NCBI GenBank assembly: GCA_022843175.1
Contig: JALHOE010000064.1
Location: 1 to 41,516 of the forward strand
Direction: 5' to 3'
Source: Deltaproteobacteria bacterium
Lineage (GTDB): Bacteria; Myxococcota_A; Polyangia; Polyangiales; JADJMO01
Length of the DNA stretch: 41,516 nucleotides
Part shown: piece after piece, positions 9,495 to 16,320 of the stretch
Layout: every line of letters begins with the position of its first letter
Numbering within the stretch: the stretch's first letter is position 1
Translations under genes and position numbers: made by a program
The notes under the pieces: generated by a model
What the model saw: only the letters and a program-made list of their open reading frames with translations
What the model was told of the DNA's origin: nothing
Databases searched by the model: none

Positions 9495-9719
9495 ATGAGT
9501 AAGCGTTGCGGCCCCCACGTCGAGCTCTCCACGAACGACGCTGCGCGGGTCACGCGCTGCACGTGCGGGACGATCCACGTCCACCTCAACGCCCAGGGCC
9601 TCACCTTCCGCCTCGCGCCCGACCAGCTCCGGCACGTCGCCAACGCCGTCTCCGCCGCGCAACGGTTGATCGATCTCACAGATCAGGCCGGCGCCGCCCC
9701 GAGCGAAACGGTCAACTGA
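9495..9719 (+). CDS. small CxCG/His protein of unknown function
   Basis: This 74-aa protein begins MSKRCGPHVELS. Its core reads RCTCGTIHVHLNAQGLTFRL, a C-x-C-G-x2-H-x-H cluster followed by a short beta hairpin and then an amphipathic helix (LRHVANAVSAAQRLI). The cysteine/histidine cluster suggests a metal site, but I do not recognise the family. The ATG at 9495 is preferred over an in-frame GTG upstream because it follows TAGCAT by 10 nt and avoids crossing the ROK promoter. It precedes the sigma factor gene by 63 nt containing direct repeats and a palindrome. Confidence 0.7.
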   Translation: MSKRCGPHVELSTNDAARVTRCTCGTIHVHLNAQGLTFRLAPDQLRHVANAVSAAQRLIDLTDQAGAAPSETVN

Positions 9720-9749
9720 CGGCTCGTCCCCGGGGGACGACGGCTCGTC
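9718..9749 (+). promoter_or_regulatory. 11-bp direct repeat, 21-bp period, upstream of the sigma/LytTR operon
   Basis: GACGGCTCGTC occurs at 9718-9728 and again, identically, at 9739-9749. The centre-to-centre distance is 21 bp, two helical turns. LytTR-type regulators bind paired direct repeats about 21-22 bp apart, and a LytTR regulator is encoded in this operon. An autoregulatory site is therefore plausible, although the bases do not match the published GTT-centred consensus. Confidence 0.45.
9724..9740. promoter_or_regulatory. 17-bp perfect palindrome
   Basis: TCGTCCCCGGGGGACGA has 8-bp arms around one G. It lies 4 nt after the stop of the 74-aa gene and joins the two copies of the direct repeat. 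It could be an operator half-site arrangement or an RNA hairpin, but no T-run follows. Confidence 0.4.
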
Positions 9750-9782
9750 GGATCCGCCCTACACGACGGCGCTGCCGGCCCC

Positions 9783-10376
9783 ATGGTGCCCGGCATGCTC
9801 GTCTCGCTTCCGATTCGTCCCGACGCGGCCGCCCGTCTGATCCACGCCGAGATCGGGAATCCACGGACCCGCGCCCGTCTGGTCGCCTCGGCCGTCCGGG
9901 TCCTCGGCAACGAGGCGGACGCCGAGGACTGCGTGCAGGAGGCCCTGATCCTCGCCGCGAAGAACGCCGATCGGTTCGAGGGCCGTTCGAGCCCCACCAG
10001 CTGGCTGTTCCGGGTCGTGCTCAACGCCTGTCGCATGCAGCGACGGGCCGCGCGTCGTGAGCGGCGCGGGGGCGGCGCGGCGCACGTCTCGATCCACGAT
10101 CTGGTCGGGCACCACCCCGCCGCCGATCGCACGTTCGATCCCGAGGAGGCCATCGCGGCCAACGAGCTCGCGGGGGTCGTCGCCGACGAGCTCGAGCGGG
10201 TGCCGGACAAGGACGCGGCCCTCTTCATCCGTTACATGGGCGAGGATCTCCCCCTCGAGACCCTCGCTCAGCAGTCCCAGCTCACGCGCCAGGCGGTGAA
10301 ATCCAGGCTCTTCCGCGTGCGGCGGCGCCTGGCGGAGCGCCTGGTCGAGGAGGCAGTGTCGGTCGCAACCGCGTAA
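9783..10376 (+). CDS. ECF-type sigma-70 family RNA polymerase sigma factor
   Basis: This 197-aa protein carries sigma region 2 (about 33-95: DAEDCVQEALILAAKN then SPTSWLFRVVLNACR) and region 4 (about 138-190: DKDAALFIRYM, then a helix-turn-helix ending RQAVKSRLFRVRRRLAE). Regions 1 and 3 are absent, as in ECF factors. It would direct RNA polymerase to a specific promoter set. No anti-sigma gene adjoins it; a LytS kinase starts 3 nt after its stop, then a LytTR regulator. ATG 9783 is chosen; ATG 9795 is also possible. The direct repeats and palindrome upstream may control it. Confidence 0.9.
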   Translation: MVPGMLVSLPIRPDAAARLIHAEIGNPRTRARLVASAVRVLGNEADAEDCVQEALILAAKNADRFEGRSSPTSWLFRVVLNACRMQRRAARRERRGGGAAHVSIHDLVGHHPAADRTFDPEEAIAANELAGVVADELERVPDKDAALFIRYMGEDLPLETLAQQSQLTRQAVKSRLFRVRRRLAERLVEEAVSVATA

Positions 10377-10379
10377 GCT

Positions 10380-11576
10380 GTGGGGGTGGACGTGAACTCG
10401 CGCGAGAGAGAAGAAGACGAGTGCGTGGAGCACGTGAAGGCACGTCTCGAGCTCTATGGGTTCGGGAAGGTGCCGGGGCTCGACCGCGAGGAGATGCGCC
10501 GCCGCCACCGGCTCGCGCTCGGCGTACTGATCGTCATCGTCGCCGCGATGATGCTCGCGCAGCTCGGCAACGGTCAGCCGATCCGCGCGGTCATCCTGCG
10601 CTGCGCCTTCATCACGATCGAGCTGCCGATCCTCTTCGCCCTCGTGGCGCGCGCCTACGACTACACCCTGCTCCGCCGCCTCGCGCCGCTGCCGTCGCTC
10701 CTGATCAGCGCGGCCACCAGCGTCGCCACCGCGGTCGTCCTCGTCTCGCTCACCTGGGGCCTCTCGCGCGTCTTTCCGGCGCTCGCCATCGTGTTCCCCA
10801 CCGGCGACCACTCCTACGTCGCCGCGCTCAGCGGCGGCGTGATGCTCGGCCTCACCCACCTCGGCGCGTTCGCCCTCGCGTTCGTCTACCCGTTCGCCGC
10901 GCAGGACGCGCGCCTGCGCGCGCTCGAGGCCGAGAAGCTCCGCACGGCCGCCGAGCTCGCGCGGCTCCGCGGTCACCTCGAGCCGCACTTCCTCCTCAAC
11001 ACCCTCAACGCGATCGCCGGGCTCGTCACCGAGGACCCGCGTGAGGCGCGGCGTCTGCTCGCCGCGCTCGGAGATCTCCTGCGCGACGCGCTCCGCGACG
11101 GCGACGAGATGCACACGCTCGAGCAAGAAGAGGCGTGGCTGCGTCGCTACGCAGAGATCCTCGAGGCGCGCCACAAGGGCTCGCTCGCGTTCAAGTGGGA
11201 GATCGCCCCGGAGCTCCGCTCGATCCGCGTGCCGCGTTTGCTCCTGCAGCCGCTCGTCGAGAACGCGGTCAAGCACGGCGCCCTTCGGCGGCGCGGCGGC
11301 GGCGTGGTCACGGTGCGCGCGTCGCGGCCGTCGATCGACGCGCCCGTGATCGAGTGCGCCGTCGAGGACGACGGCCCCGGCTTCACCGAGGGGCCCATTC
11401 GTCAGGGCGCGATCGGCCTCTCCGTCACCAAGCGCCGGCTCGAGCTCAAGTTCGAGCACGCCGCGTTCCGCATCGAGTCGTCCACCGAGGGCACCCGCGC
11501 GATCGTCGCCTTCGAGGTGCCGCCCAAGAGCGAGCCGGTCGCGCCCGCGGCGACGACCCATCGCGCCCCTGCGTAA
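10380..11576 (+). CDS. LytS-type sensor histidine kinase
   Basis: About 398 aa. Four hydrophobic helices lie at about 46-190, followed by a coiled region and the His_kinase domain of the LytS/YehU class, with phospho-acceptor His203 in HLEPHFLLNTLN. The ATP-binding domain has the N box QPLVENAVKHG, G1 box EDDGPGF and a G2-like GAIGLSVTKRRLEL. No periplasmic sensor domain is large enough to name, so the membrane part itself may sense. GTG 10380 is used. GTG 10386, two codons on, lies 6 nt after TAAGCT and could be the true start. It probably phosphorylates the LytTR regulator encoded 6 nt downstream. Confidence 0.9.
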   Translation: MGVDVNSREREEDECVEHVKARLELYGFGKVPGLDREEMRRRHRLALGVLIVIVAAMMLAQLGNGQPIRAVILRCAFITIELPILFALVARAYDYTLLRRLAPLPSLLISAATSVATAVVLVSLTWGLSRVFPALAIVFPTGDHSYVAALSGGVMLGLTHLGAFALAFVYPFAAQDARLRALEAEKLRTAAELARLRGHLEPHFLLNTLNAIAGLVTEDPREARRLLAALGDLLRDALRDGDEMHTLEQEEAWLRRYAEILEARHKGSLAFKWEIAPELRSIRVPRLLLQPLVENAVKHGALRRRGGGVVTVRASRPSIDAPVIECAVEDDGPGFTEGPIRQGAIGLSVTKRRLELKFEHAAFRIESSTEGTRAIVAFEVPPKSEPVAPAATTHRAPA

Positions 11577-11582
11577 GCTCCC

Positions 11583-12341
11583 ATGCCCGACGAAGCTCCC
11601 CTCCGAGTCCTCGTGGTCGAGGACGAGTGGCCTGCGCGCAACTACCTCGTCGAGCTGCTGCACGCATCAAAGCTCGCCGAGGTCGTCGGCGCGGTGGCCG
11701 ATGCCGAGTCGGCGCTCGGCGTGCTCGCCCCCGACGGTCCGGCGATCGACGTGGTGTTCGCCGACGTGCACCTGGTCGGGAGCGAGCGCGACGACGCCGG
11801 CCTCGAGCTCGTGCGCAGCTTCGCCAAGCGCCCCAACGCGCCGCTGTTCGTGCTCGCCACCGCGTTCAAGGAGCACGCGATCGAAGCGTTCAGTCTCGGC
11901 GTGGTCGACTATCTGCTCAAGCCGTTCACCGACGACCGCGTCGAGCAGTGCCTGCGGCGCCTCCTCGCGCGGCGTCCGAACCGCCCCCTCGGCGCGCCGA
12001 GCAAGATCGTCGCGCGCAAGAAGAAGGGTTTGGTGTTCCTCCGCCCCGACGAGGTGTGGGCGTTCGAGGCCGCCGACCGCCTCACGTTCGTCCACACCAA
12101 GCGCGGCAGGTTCGATCTCGATCTGTCGCTGTCCGCGATCGAAGCGGCGTTCGGGAGCGGGCTGCTCCGGGCGCACCGCAACTGGCTGGTCAACCCCGAG
12201 CACGTCCGCGAGCTGCAGCGCGACAGCGGCGACGAGCTCGTCGTCGGCGACGACGACGGCCTGCGGGTCCCGGTCGCCCGCGAGCGCGCCCAAGCCGTCC
12301 GCGACGCCCTCCTCGCCGACGCCACCGGCCTCCGCCGCTGA
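11583..12341 (+). CDS. LytTR-family response regulator
   Basis: This 252-aa protein has an N-terminal receiver (about 7-125) with the acidic pocket Glu13/Asp14, phospho-acceptor Asp61 in VFADVHL and the conserved lysine in LLKPF. A LytTR DNA-binding domain follows (about 145-250: FLRPDEVWAFEAADRLTFVHTKRG ... LLRAHRNWLVNPEHVREL). Such regulators bind paired direct repeats as dimers. The gene follows its kinase by 6 nt, so the two form a co-transcribed pair with the ECF sigma gene. A likely target is the 11-bp direct repeat at 9718-9749. Confidence 0.93.
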   Translation: MPDEAPLRVLVVEDEWPARNYLVELLHASKLAEVVGAVADAESALGVLAPDGPAIDVVFADVHLVGSERDDAGLELVRSFAKRPNAPLFVLATAFKEHAIEAFSLGVVDYLLKPFTDDRVEQCLRRLLARRPNRPLGAPSKIVARKKKGLVFLRPDEVWAFEAADRLTFVHTKRGRFDLDLSLSAIEAAFGSGLLRAHRNWLVNPEHVRELQRDSGDELVVGDDDGLRVPVARERAQAVRDALLADATGLRR

Positions 12342-12358
12342 CCGGCGTTGGGGCTGCG

Positions 12359-13480
12359 TTAGGGGCGAGTGCGGTCGCGGCCCTCGTTCTTGGCTTGGTA
12401 GAGGCCGTGGTCGGCGCGGCGGACGAACGCGTCGGCGTCGTCCTCGGGCATTAGCGCCGCGATGCCTGCGGAGCAGGTGATCGGCCTCACCGCCGCCGGC
12501 CGGTCCTCGAGGATCTCGGCGAGCGGGTTGGCCTCGGCGAGCCCCGCGCGCACGCGTTCGGCGAAGGCGCGGGCGGCGTCGAGATCCGCCTCCTGCACGA
12601 CGACGAGGAACTCCTCGCCGCCCCAGCGCGCGACGACGTCGGTGGAGCGCGCCGTGGTCTCGAGTACCTTGGCGAACGCCCGCAGGACGTGGTCGCCCGT
12701 CTCGTGGCCGAAGTCGTCGTTCACCTTCTTGAAGAAGTCGAGATCGAAGAGCGCGATCGAGAGCGGGCGGCCGTAGCGGCGGGCGCGCTCCATCTCGGCG
12801 GTGAGCGCCTCGGCTCCGGCGCGTCGGTTCCTCACGCCGGTCAGCGCGTCGGTGGTCGCGCGGGCCGCGAGCTCGGCGAGCAGGCGCTCGCGCGCGTCCT
12901 CGGCCGCGCGTTGGGCGGTCACGTCGCGGAACATGGCGAGGGTGCCGATCCGACGATCGCCCTGCAGCACCGGCGTCACGCTGAACAAGAGGCTGCGCGG
13001 GTGCGGTCGCTCGAGGAGCAGCTCGAGCTCATCGGGCGCGGCGATCCCGGAGTGGCGAGTCGTGCGCGGGCCGCTCCCGCGCTCGTCGTCGTCGTTGTGA
13101 GCGATGGAGCGGAAGGCGCTGGGATCGCGGAACATGCCGGCCAGGCTCTCGACCAGGTGTTCGCGCGGCCGACCGAGCACGTCGGTTTCGCGCACGCCGA
13201 ACACGTCGTGGAAGCGCTCGTTGACGAACCGGACGCGGTGGCTGCGGTCGATGAGCACGACCACCGAGTCGACCGACGAGAGGACCGCCGAGAGGAACAG
13301 CGCCTCCTCGCTCAGGGCGGCCGATACCGCCTCGGAGGCGGCGAGCGCGTCGCCCAACGCCTCACGGTCCATCTCCATGCGCGTCCGCGATCGCAGCAGA
13401 CCCGCGACGCCGAAGGCGGCCACGAGCACGAGCACTGCACCGAGGAGGAGCCCGGCGATCTCCCCGGCGTGGAGGGTCAT
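12359..13480 (-). CDS. membrane-anchored PAS-GGDEF diguanylate cyclase
   Basis: This 373-aa protein has one N-terminal membrane helix (about 7-28), a short coiled coil, a PAS domain (about 60-185: VLIDRSHRVRFVNERFHDVFG ... GTLAMFRDVTAQ) and a C-terminal GGDEF domain. The active-site motif is RWGGEEF (about 285-289), so synthesis of cyclic-di-GMP is expected. The inhibitory site RSTD sits five residues before it, so product feedback is likely. The start ATG is at 13480; an upstream in-frame start adds 16 residues with no homology. A TATGCT box lies 14 nt before the ATG. It is divergent from the KOW-domain gene and convergent with the LytTR gene. Confidence 0.93.
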   Translation of the reverse strand: MTLHAGEIAGLLLGAVLVLVAAFGVAGLLRSRTRMEMDREALGDALAASEAVSAALSEEALFLSAVLSSVDSVVVLIDRSHRVRFVNERFHDVFGVRETDVLGRPREHLVESLAGMFRDPSAFRSIAHNDDDERGSGPRTTRHSGIAAPDELELLLERPHPRSLLFSVTPVLQGDRRIGTLAMFRDVTAQRAAEDARERLLAELAARATTDALTGVRNRRAGAEALTAEMERARRYGRPLSIALFDLDFFKKVNDDFGHETGDHVLRAFAKVLETTARSTDVVARWGGEEFLVVVQEADLDAARAFAERVRAGLAEANPLAEILEDRPAAVRPITCSAGIAALMPEDDADAFVRRADHGLYQAKNEGRDRTRP

Positions 13481-13530
13481 TGCAGCGGGCGCTGAGCATA
13501 GGCTTGCGTTCTGCGGCGCGCACGACAACT

Positions 13531-14463
13531 GTGCGCCCGACCGTGACCCGTTCGCTCGTCGTCACGTCGGGGGACTTCGAAGCCCCGGGCAGGACGCAGT
13601 TCGTCCAGCGTGCCCTCACCTGGGCGTCGCCGCTGTGTGCGCGCCTCTCGCATGCCGGCGTCGACGTCGAGGTCGCGCCGCTCCCCGCCGCCGAGACCCA
13701 CGCGATCGTGCTGCGCCGGCCGGGCCTCGGGCCTCGGGCGGGGCTCGTTCTCGAGATCGATCAGCGCGCGATCGAGGCGGCGCTCGAGCTGCCCGTCGCG
13801 GCCCGGGAGATCGAGATTTTTCGCCAACAGCTCGTGCGTGCGAGCTCCGCCGAGCGCATCTTCTGGTCGCTCGCGCACCTGCCCGAGCCGTTCGCGATCG
13901 CGGTGCACGGCGACGACGCGGTCCCGCTCGCCAACATCGACGTCGTCGCGCTCCAAGAGCTCCTGCGCCGCGCCGTCGAGGAGTCCAAGCGGCTCCGCAT
14001 CGGCTGGCACCTCGAGCGCGACGTGGCGCTGTCGCTCCCACCGGACGACCTCACCCTCTCCGAGCAGCTCGAGGGCGCGCTCGCCGCGCTCGCGGTGCCG
14101 TTCGCGCTGCTCCTCCGCGAGGACGCGCGCCCGCCGCGCGCCCGCCTCCCGCTCGGCGCCAAACTCTTCCGCACGTCGCTCCCCACGCTCCGCCGCGCGT
14201 CCGCCAAGCGCCCGACCGTCGTCGTCGGGTCGCGCGTCCGCATCGCGAGCGGCCCCTTCGAGGGCAAGGAGGCGGTCGTCGAGGAGCTGGACGGCAAGGG
14301 GAGCGCGCGGGTGCGGCTCGGCCTCCTGGCCACCCGCTTGGACTTGACCGAGCTGGTCTCCGAGGGCCGCGTCGCCCGCGCCGCCGCCCCGGCGCCCGCA
14401 ACCGGAAAACGAGCCCCGCGCGGAAAGCGTCCCGCGCTCGGCAGCTCTCACCGGAAACGTTGA
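13531..14463 (+). CDS. KOW-motif protein with unknown N-terminal domain
   Basis: This protein has 310 aa from GTG 13531; other in-frame starts at 13480 and 13543 cannot be excluded. Residues 1-215 form an alpha/beta domain I do not recognise, with no signal peptide or membrane helix. At about 230-275 lies a KOW motif (VGSRVRIASGPFEGKEAVVE), the small barrel found in NusG, Spt5 and ribosomal proteins. It is followed by a basic tail (TGKRAPRGKRPALG). KOW domains bind RNA, ribosomal protein or polymerase partners, so an RNA- or transcription-linked role is an inference. It sits 33 nt before the ABC exporter genes. Confidence 0.8.
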   Translation: MRPTVTRSLVVTSGDFEAPGRTQFVQRALTWASPLCARLSHAGVDVEVAPLPAAETHAIVLRRPGLGPRAGLVLEIDQRAIEAALELPVAAREIEIFRQQLVRASSAERIFWSLAHLPEPFAIAVHGDDAVPLANIDVVALQELLRRAVEESKRLRIGWHLERDVALSLPPDDLTLSEQLEGALAALAVPFALLLREDARPPRARLPLGAKLFRTSLPTLRRASAKRPTVVVGSRVRIASGPFEGKEAVVEELDGKGSARVRLGLLATRLDLTELVSEGRVARAAAPAPATGKRAPRGKRPALGSSHRKR

Positions 14464-14496
14464 GACCCGAACCCCCAAGACGTCATCCCTCCTCCC

Positions 14497-16320
14497 GTGC
14501 TCGACCCCCAGGCAGTCCCGACCACGCTGCGCGGCCAATTGCGCCGGCACCTCGGCACGTGGGTGTGGGGCGCGATCTACCTGCTCACGTTCAACGTGAT
14601 GCGCGCGGCGATCGATCTCTTCCTCAAGCGCGGCGTCGACGATCTGCACGACGGGCGGTTTGGCGACACCTCGCGCGTCGGTCTGCTCCTGGTGGCGCTG
14701 ACGGCCGTCGCCGTCGTCGTGCGGGTCCGCTCGCGCGTCGTTCTGTTCAACGGCGGTCGCGACGTCGAATACGAGCTCCGCGGTGCGCTGCTCGCGAAGC
14801 TGCACACCCTCGGCCCGTCGTTCTTCCGCCGCATGTCGGTCGGCGAGGTGATGAGCCGGACCACCAACGACCTCGCGCAGGTGCGGCTGTTGTTCGGGTT
14901 CGGCGCGCTCAACGTGGTCAACACCACGTTCGCGTACGTCTCCTCGCTGTTCGTCATGCTCACGCTCTCGCCTCGCCTCACGTTCTGGTCGCTGGTGATC
15001 TACCCGCCGCTGATCCTGTTCACCCGCGCGTTCTCGCGCAGCATCTTCCTCCGCACCCGCGAAGCGCAGGACGCGCTCGGCACGATGAGCGATCGCGTGC
15101 AGACCAACCTCGCCGGCGTGCGGGTCGTTCGCTCCTTCGCGTTCGAGGAGCAGGAGTCGCGCAAGTTCGACGTCGTCAACCGCGACTACCTCGAGAAGAG
15201 CCTCGCGATCGCGCGCATCCGCGGGTCGATGGCGCCGATGATGGGCATGCTCGCCACCCTCGGCACCTTCGTCGTGTTCTGGTACGGCGGCCGCCTGGTC
15301 GTGCGCGGCGAGATCTCGCCCGGCACCTTCGTGGCCTTCCTCTCGGCGCTCGGGCGCCTCGCGTGGCCGACGATGGCGCTCGGCTTCATGCTCGCGATCG
15401 TTCAGCGCGGGCGCGCGTCGTTCAGCCGCCTCGAAGAGGTGTTCGTCGCCGAGCCCGAGGTCGTGAGCGGCGCGGCCCCCGCGCCGGCGCGCGTCGAGGG
15501 CAAGCTCGAGGTGCGCAACCTCTCCTTCAAGCACGGCGACCGCGTGATCCTCGATGACGTATCGCTCGCGGTGCCGGCCGGCGGGTCCCTGGCGATCGTC
15601 GGCCGCACCGGCTCGGGCAAGAGCACGCTCGCGTCGCTCCTGCCGCGGCTGCTGCCGGTGGCGCCGGGCAGGGTGTTCCTCGACGACCGCGACGTGTGCG
15701 ACCTCCCGCTCGAGGTCGTGCGCAAATCGATCGGCTACGCGCAGCAGGACGCGTTCCTGTTCTCCACCACGGTCGGTCGCAACGTCGGCTTCCCGCTCGA
15801 CAACCCGGACACGCCCGACGCGATCAAGAAGGAGGAGCACGCGCTCGCGGAGGCGTTCGTCCTCGACGAGGTGCGCCGGTTCGACGGCGGCCTCGACACC
15901 ATCGTCGGCGAGCGCGGCGTGCAGCTGTCCGGCGGTCAGCGGCAACGGATCGCGCTCGCGCGCGCGCTCCTCCGCGAACCGCCGGTGCTGGTCCTCGACG
16001 ACCCGTTGAGCGCGGTGGACGCCAAGACCGAGGCGGCGATCCTCGAGGCGATCGAGCGACAGACCCGCGCCCGCACCGTGCTCCTCATCACCCATCGGGT
16101 CGCCGCGGCCTCGCGCTGCGACTCGATCGTGGTCCTCGACGAGGGTCGGGTGGTCGAGCGCGGCACGCACGAGGAGCTCTCGGCCGGAAGCGGCCTGTAC
16201 GCGCGCTTCGCCAGGGAACAGGCCGTCGCGTCCGAGCTCGCCGACCTCGCCAAGCACGACGCCGACGAGCTCGCTCCGAGCGCTCCGATCTCCGTCCGGC
16301 CGTTGGAGAGTCGTCCGTGA
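14497..16320 (+). CDS. ABC exporter half-transporter with degenerate catalytic site
   Basis: This 607-aa type IV (MsbA-like) exporter subunit has a six-helix membrane domain (about 20-310) and a C-terminal nucleotide-binding domain. Walker A is GRTGSGKST (about 369-377) and the signature is LSGGQ (about 477). Walker B ends VLVLDD: the catalytic Glu is Asp, as in the non-hydrolysing half of heterodimeric exporters. The H-loop His is kept (ITHR). It overlaps the next half-transporter by 4 nt (GTGA), so the two should form one heterodimer. The start is GTG without a clear ribosome site. The substrate could be lipid or drug and cannot be read from sequence. Confidence 0.93.
   Translation: MLDPQAVPTTLRGQLRRHLGTWVWGAIYLLTFNVMRAAIDLFLKRGVDDLHDGRFGDTSRVGLLLVALTAVAVVVRVRSRVVLFNGGRDVEYELRGALLAKLHTLGPSFFRRMSVGEVMSRTTNDLAQVRLLFGFGALNVVNTTFAYVSSLFVMLTLSPRLTFWSLVIYPPLILFTRAFSRSIFLRTREAQDALGTMSDRVQTNLAGVRVVRSFAFEEQESRKFDVVNRDYLEKSLAIARIRGSMAPMMGMLATLGTFVVFWYGGRLVVRGEISPGTFVAFLSALGRLAWPTMALGFMLAIVQRGRASFSRLEEVFVAEPEVVSGAAPAPARVEGKLEVRNLSFKHGDRVILDDVSLAVPAGGSLAIVGRTGSGKSTLASLLPRLLPVAPGRVFLDDRDVCDLPLEVVRKSIGYAQQDAFLFSTTVGRNVGFPLDNPDTPDAIKKEEHALAEAFVLDEVRRFDGGLDTIVGERGVQLSGGQRQRIALARALLREPPVLVLDDPLSAVDAKTEAAILEAIERQTRARTVLLITHRVAAASRCDSIVVLDEGRVVERGTHEELSAGSGLYARFAREQAVASELADLAKHDADELAPSAPISVRPLESRP

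Noticed and set aside
10374-10379. TAAGCT as a firm promoter for the histidine kinase
   Set aside because: Its TAA is the sigma gene stop codon, and the tight spacing suggests simple co-transcription; kept only as a possibility within the findings.
13477-16257. 926-aa open frame antisense to the KOW and ABC genes
   Set aside because: It crosses several real genes, has no motif and shows shadow composition; the ABC motifs on the plus strand are decisive.
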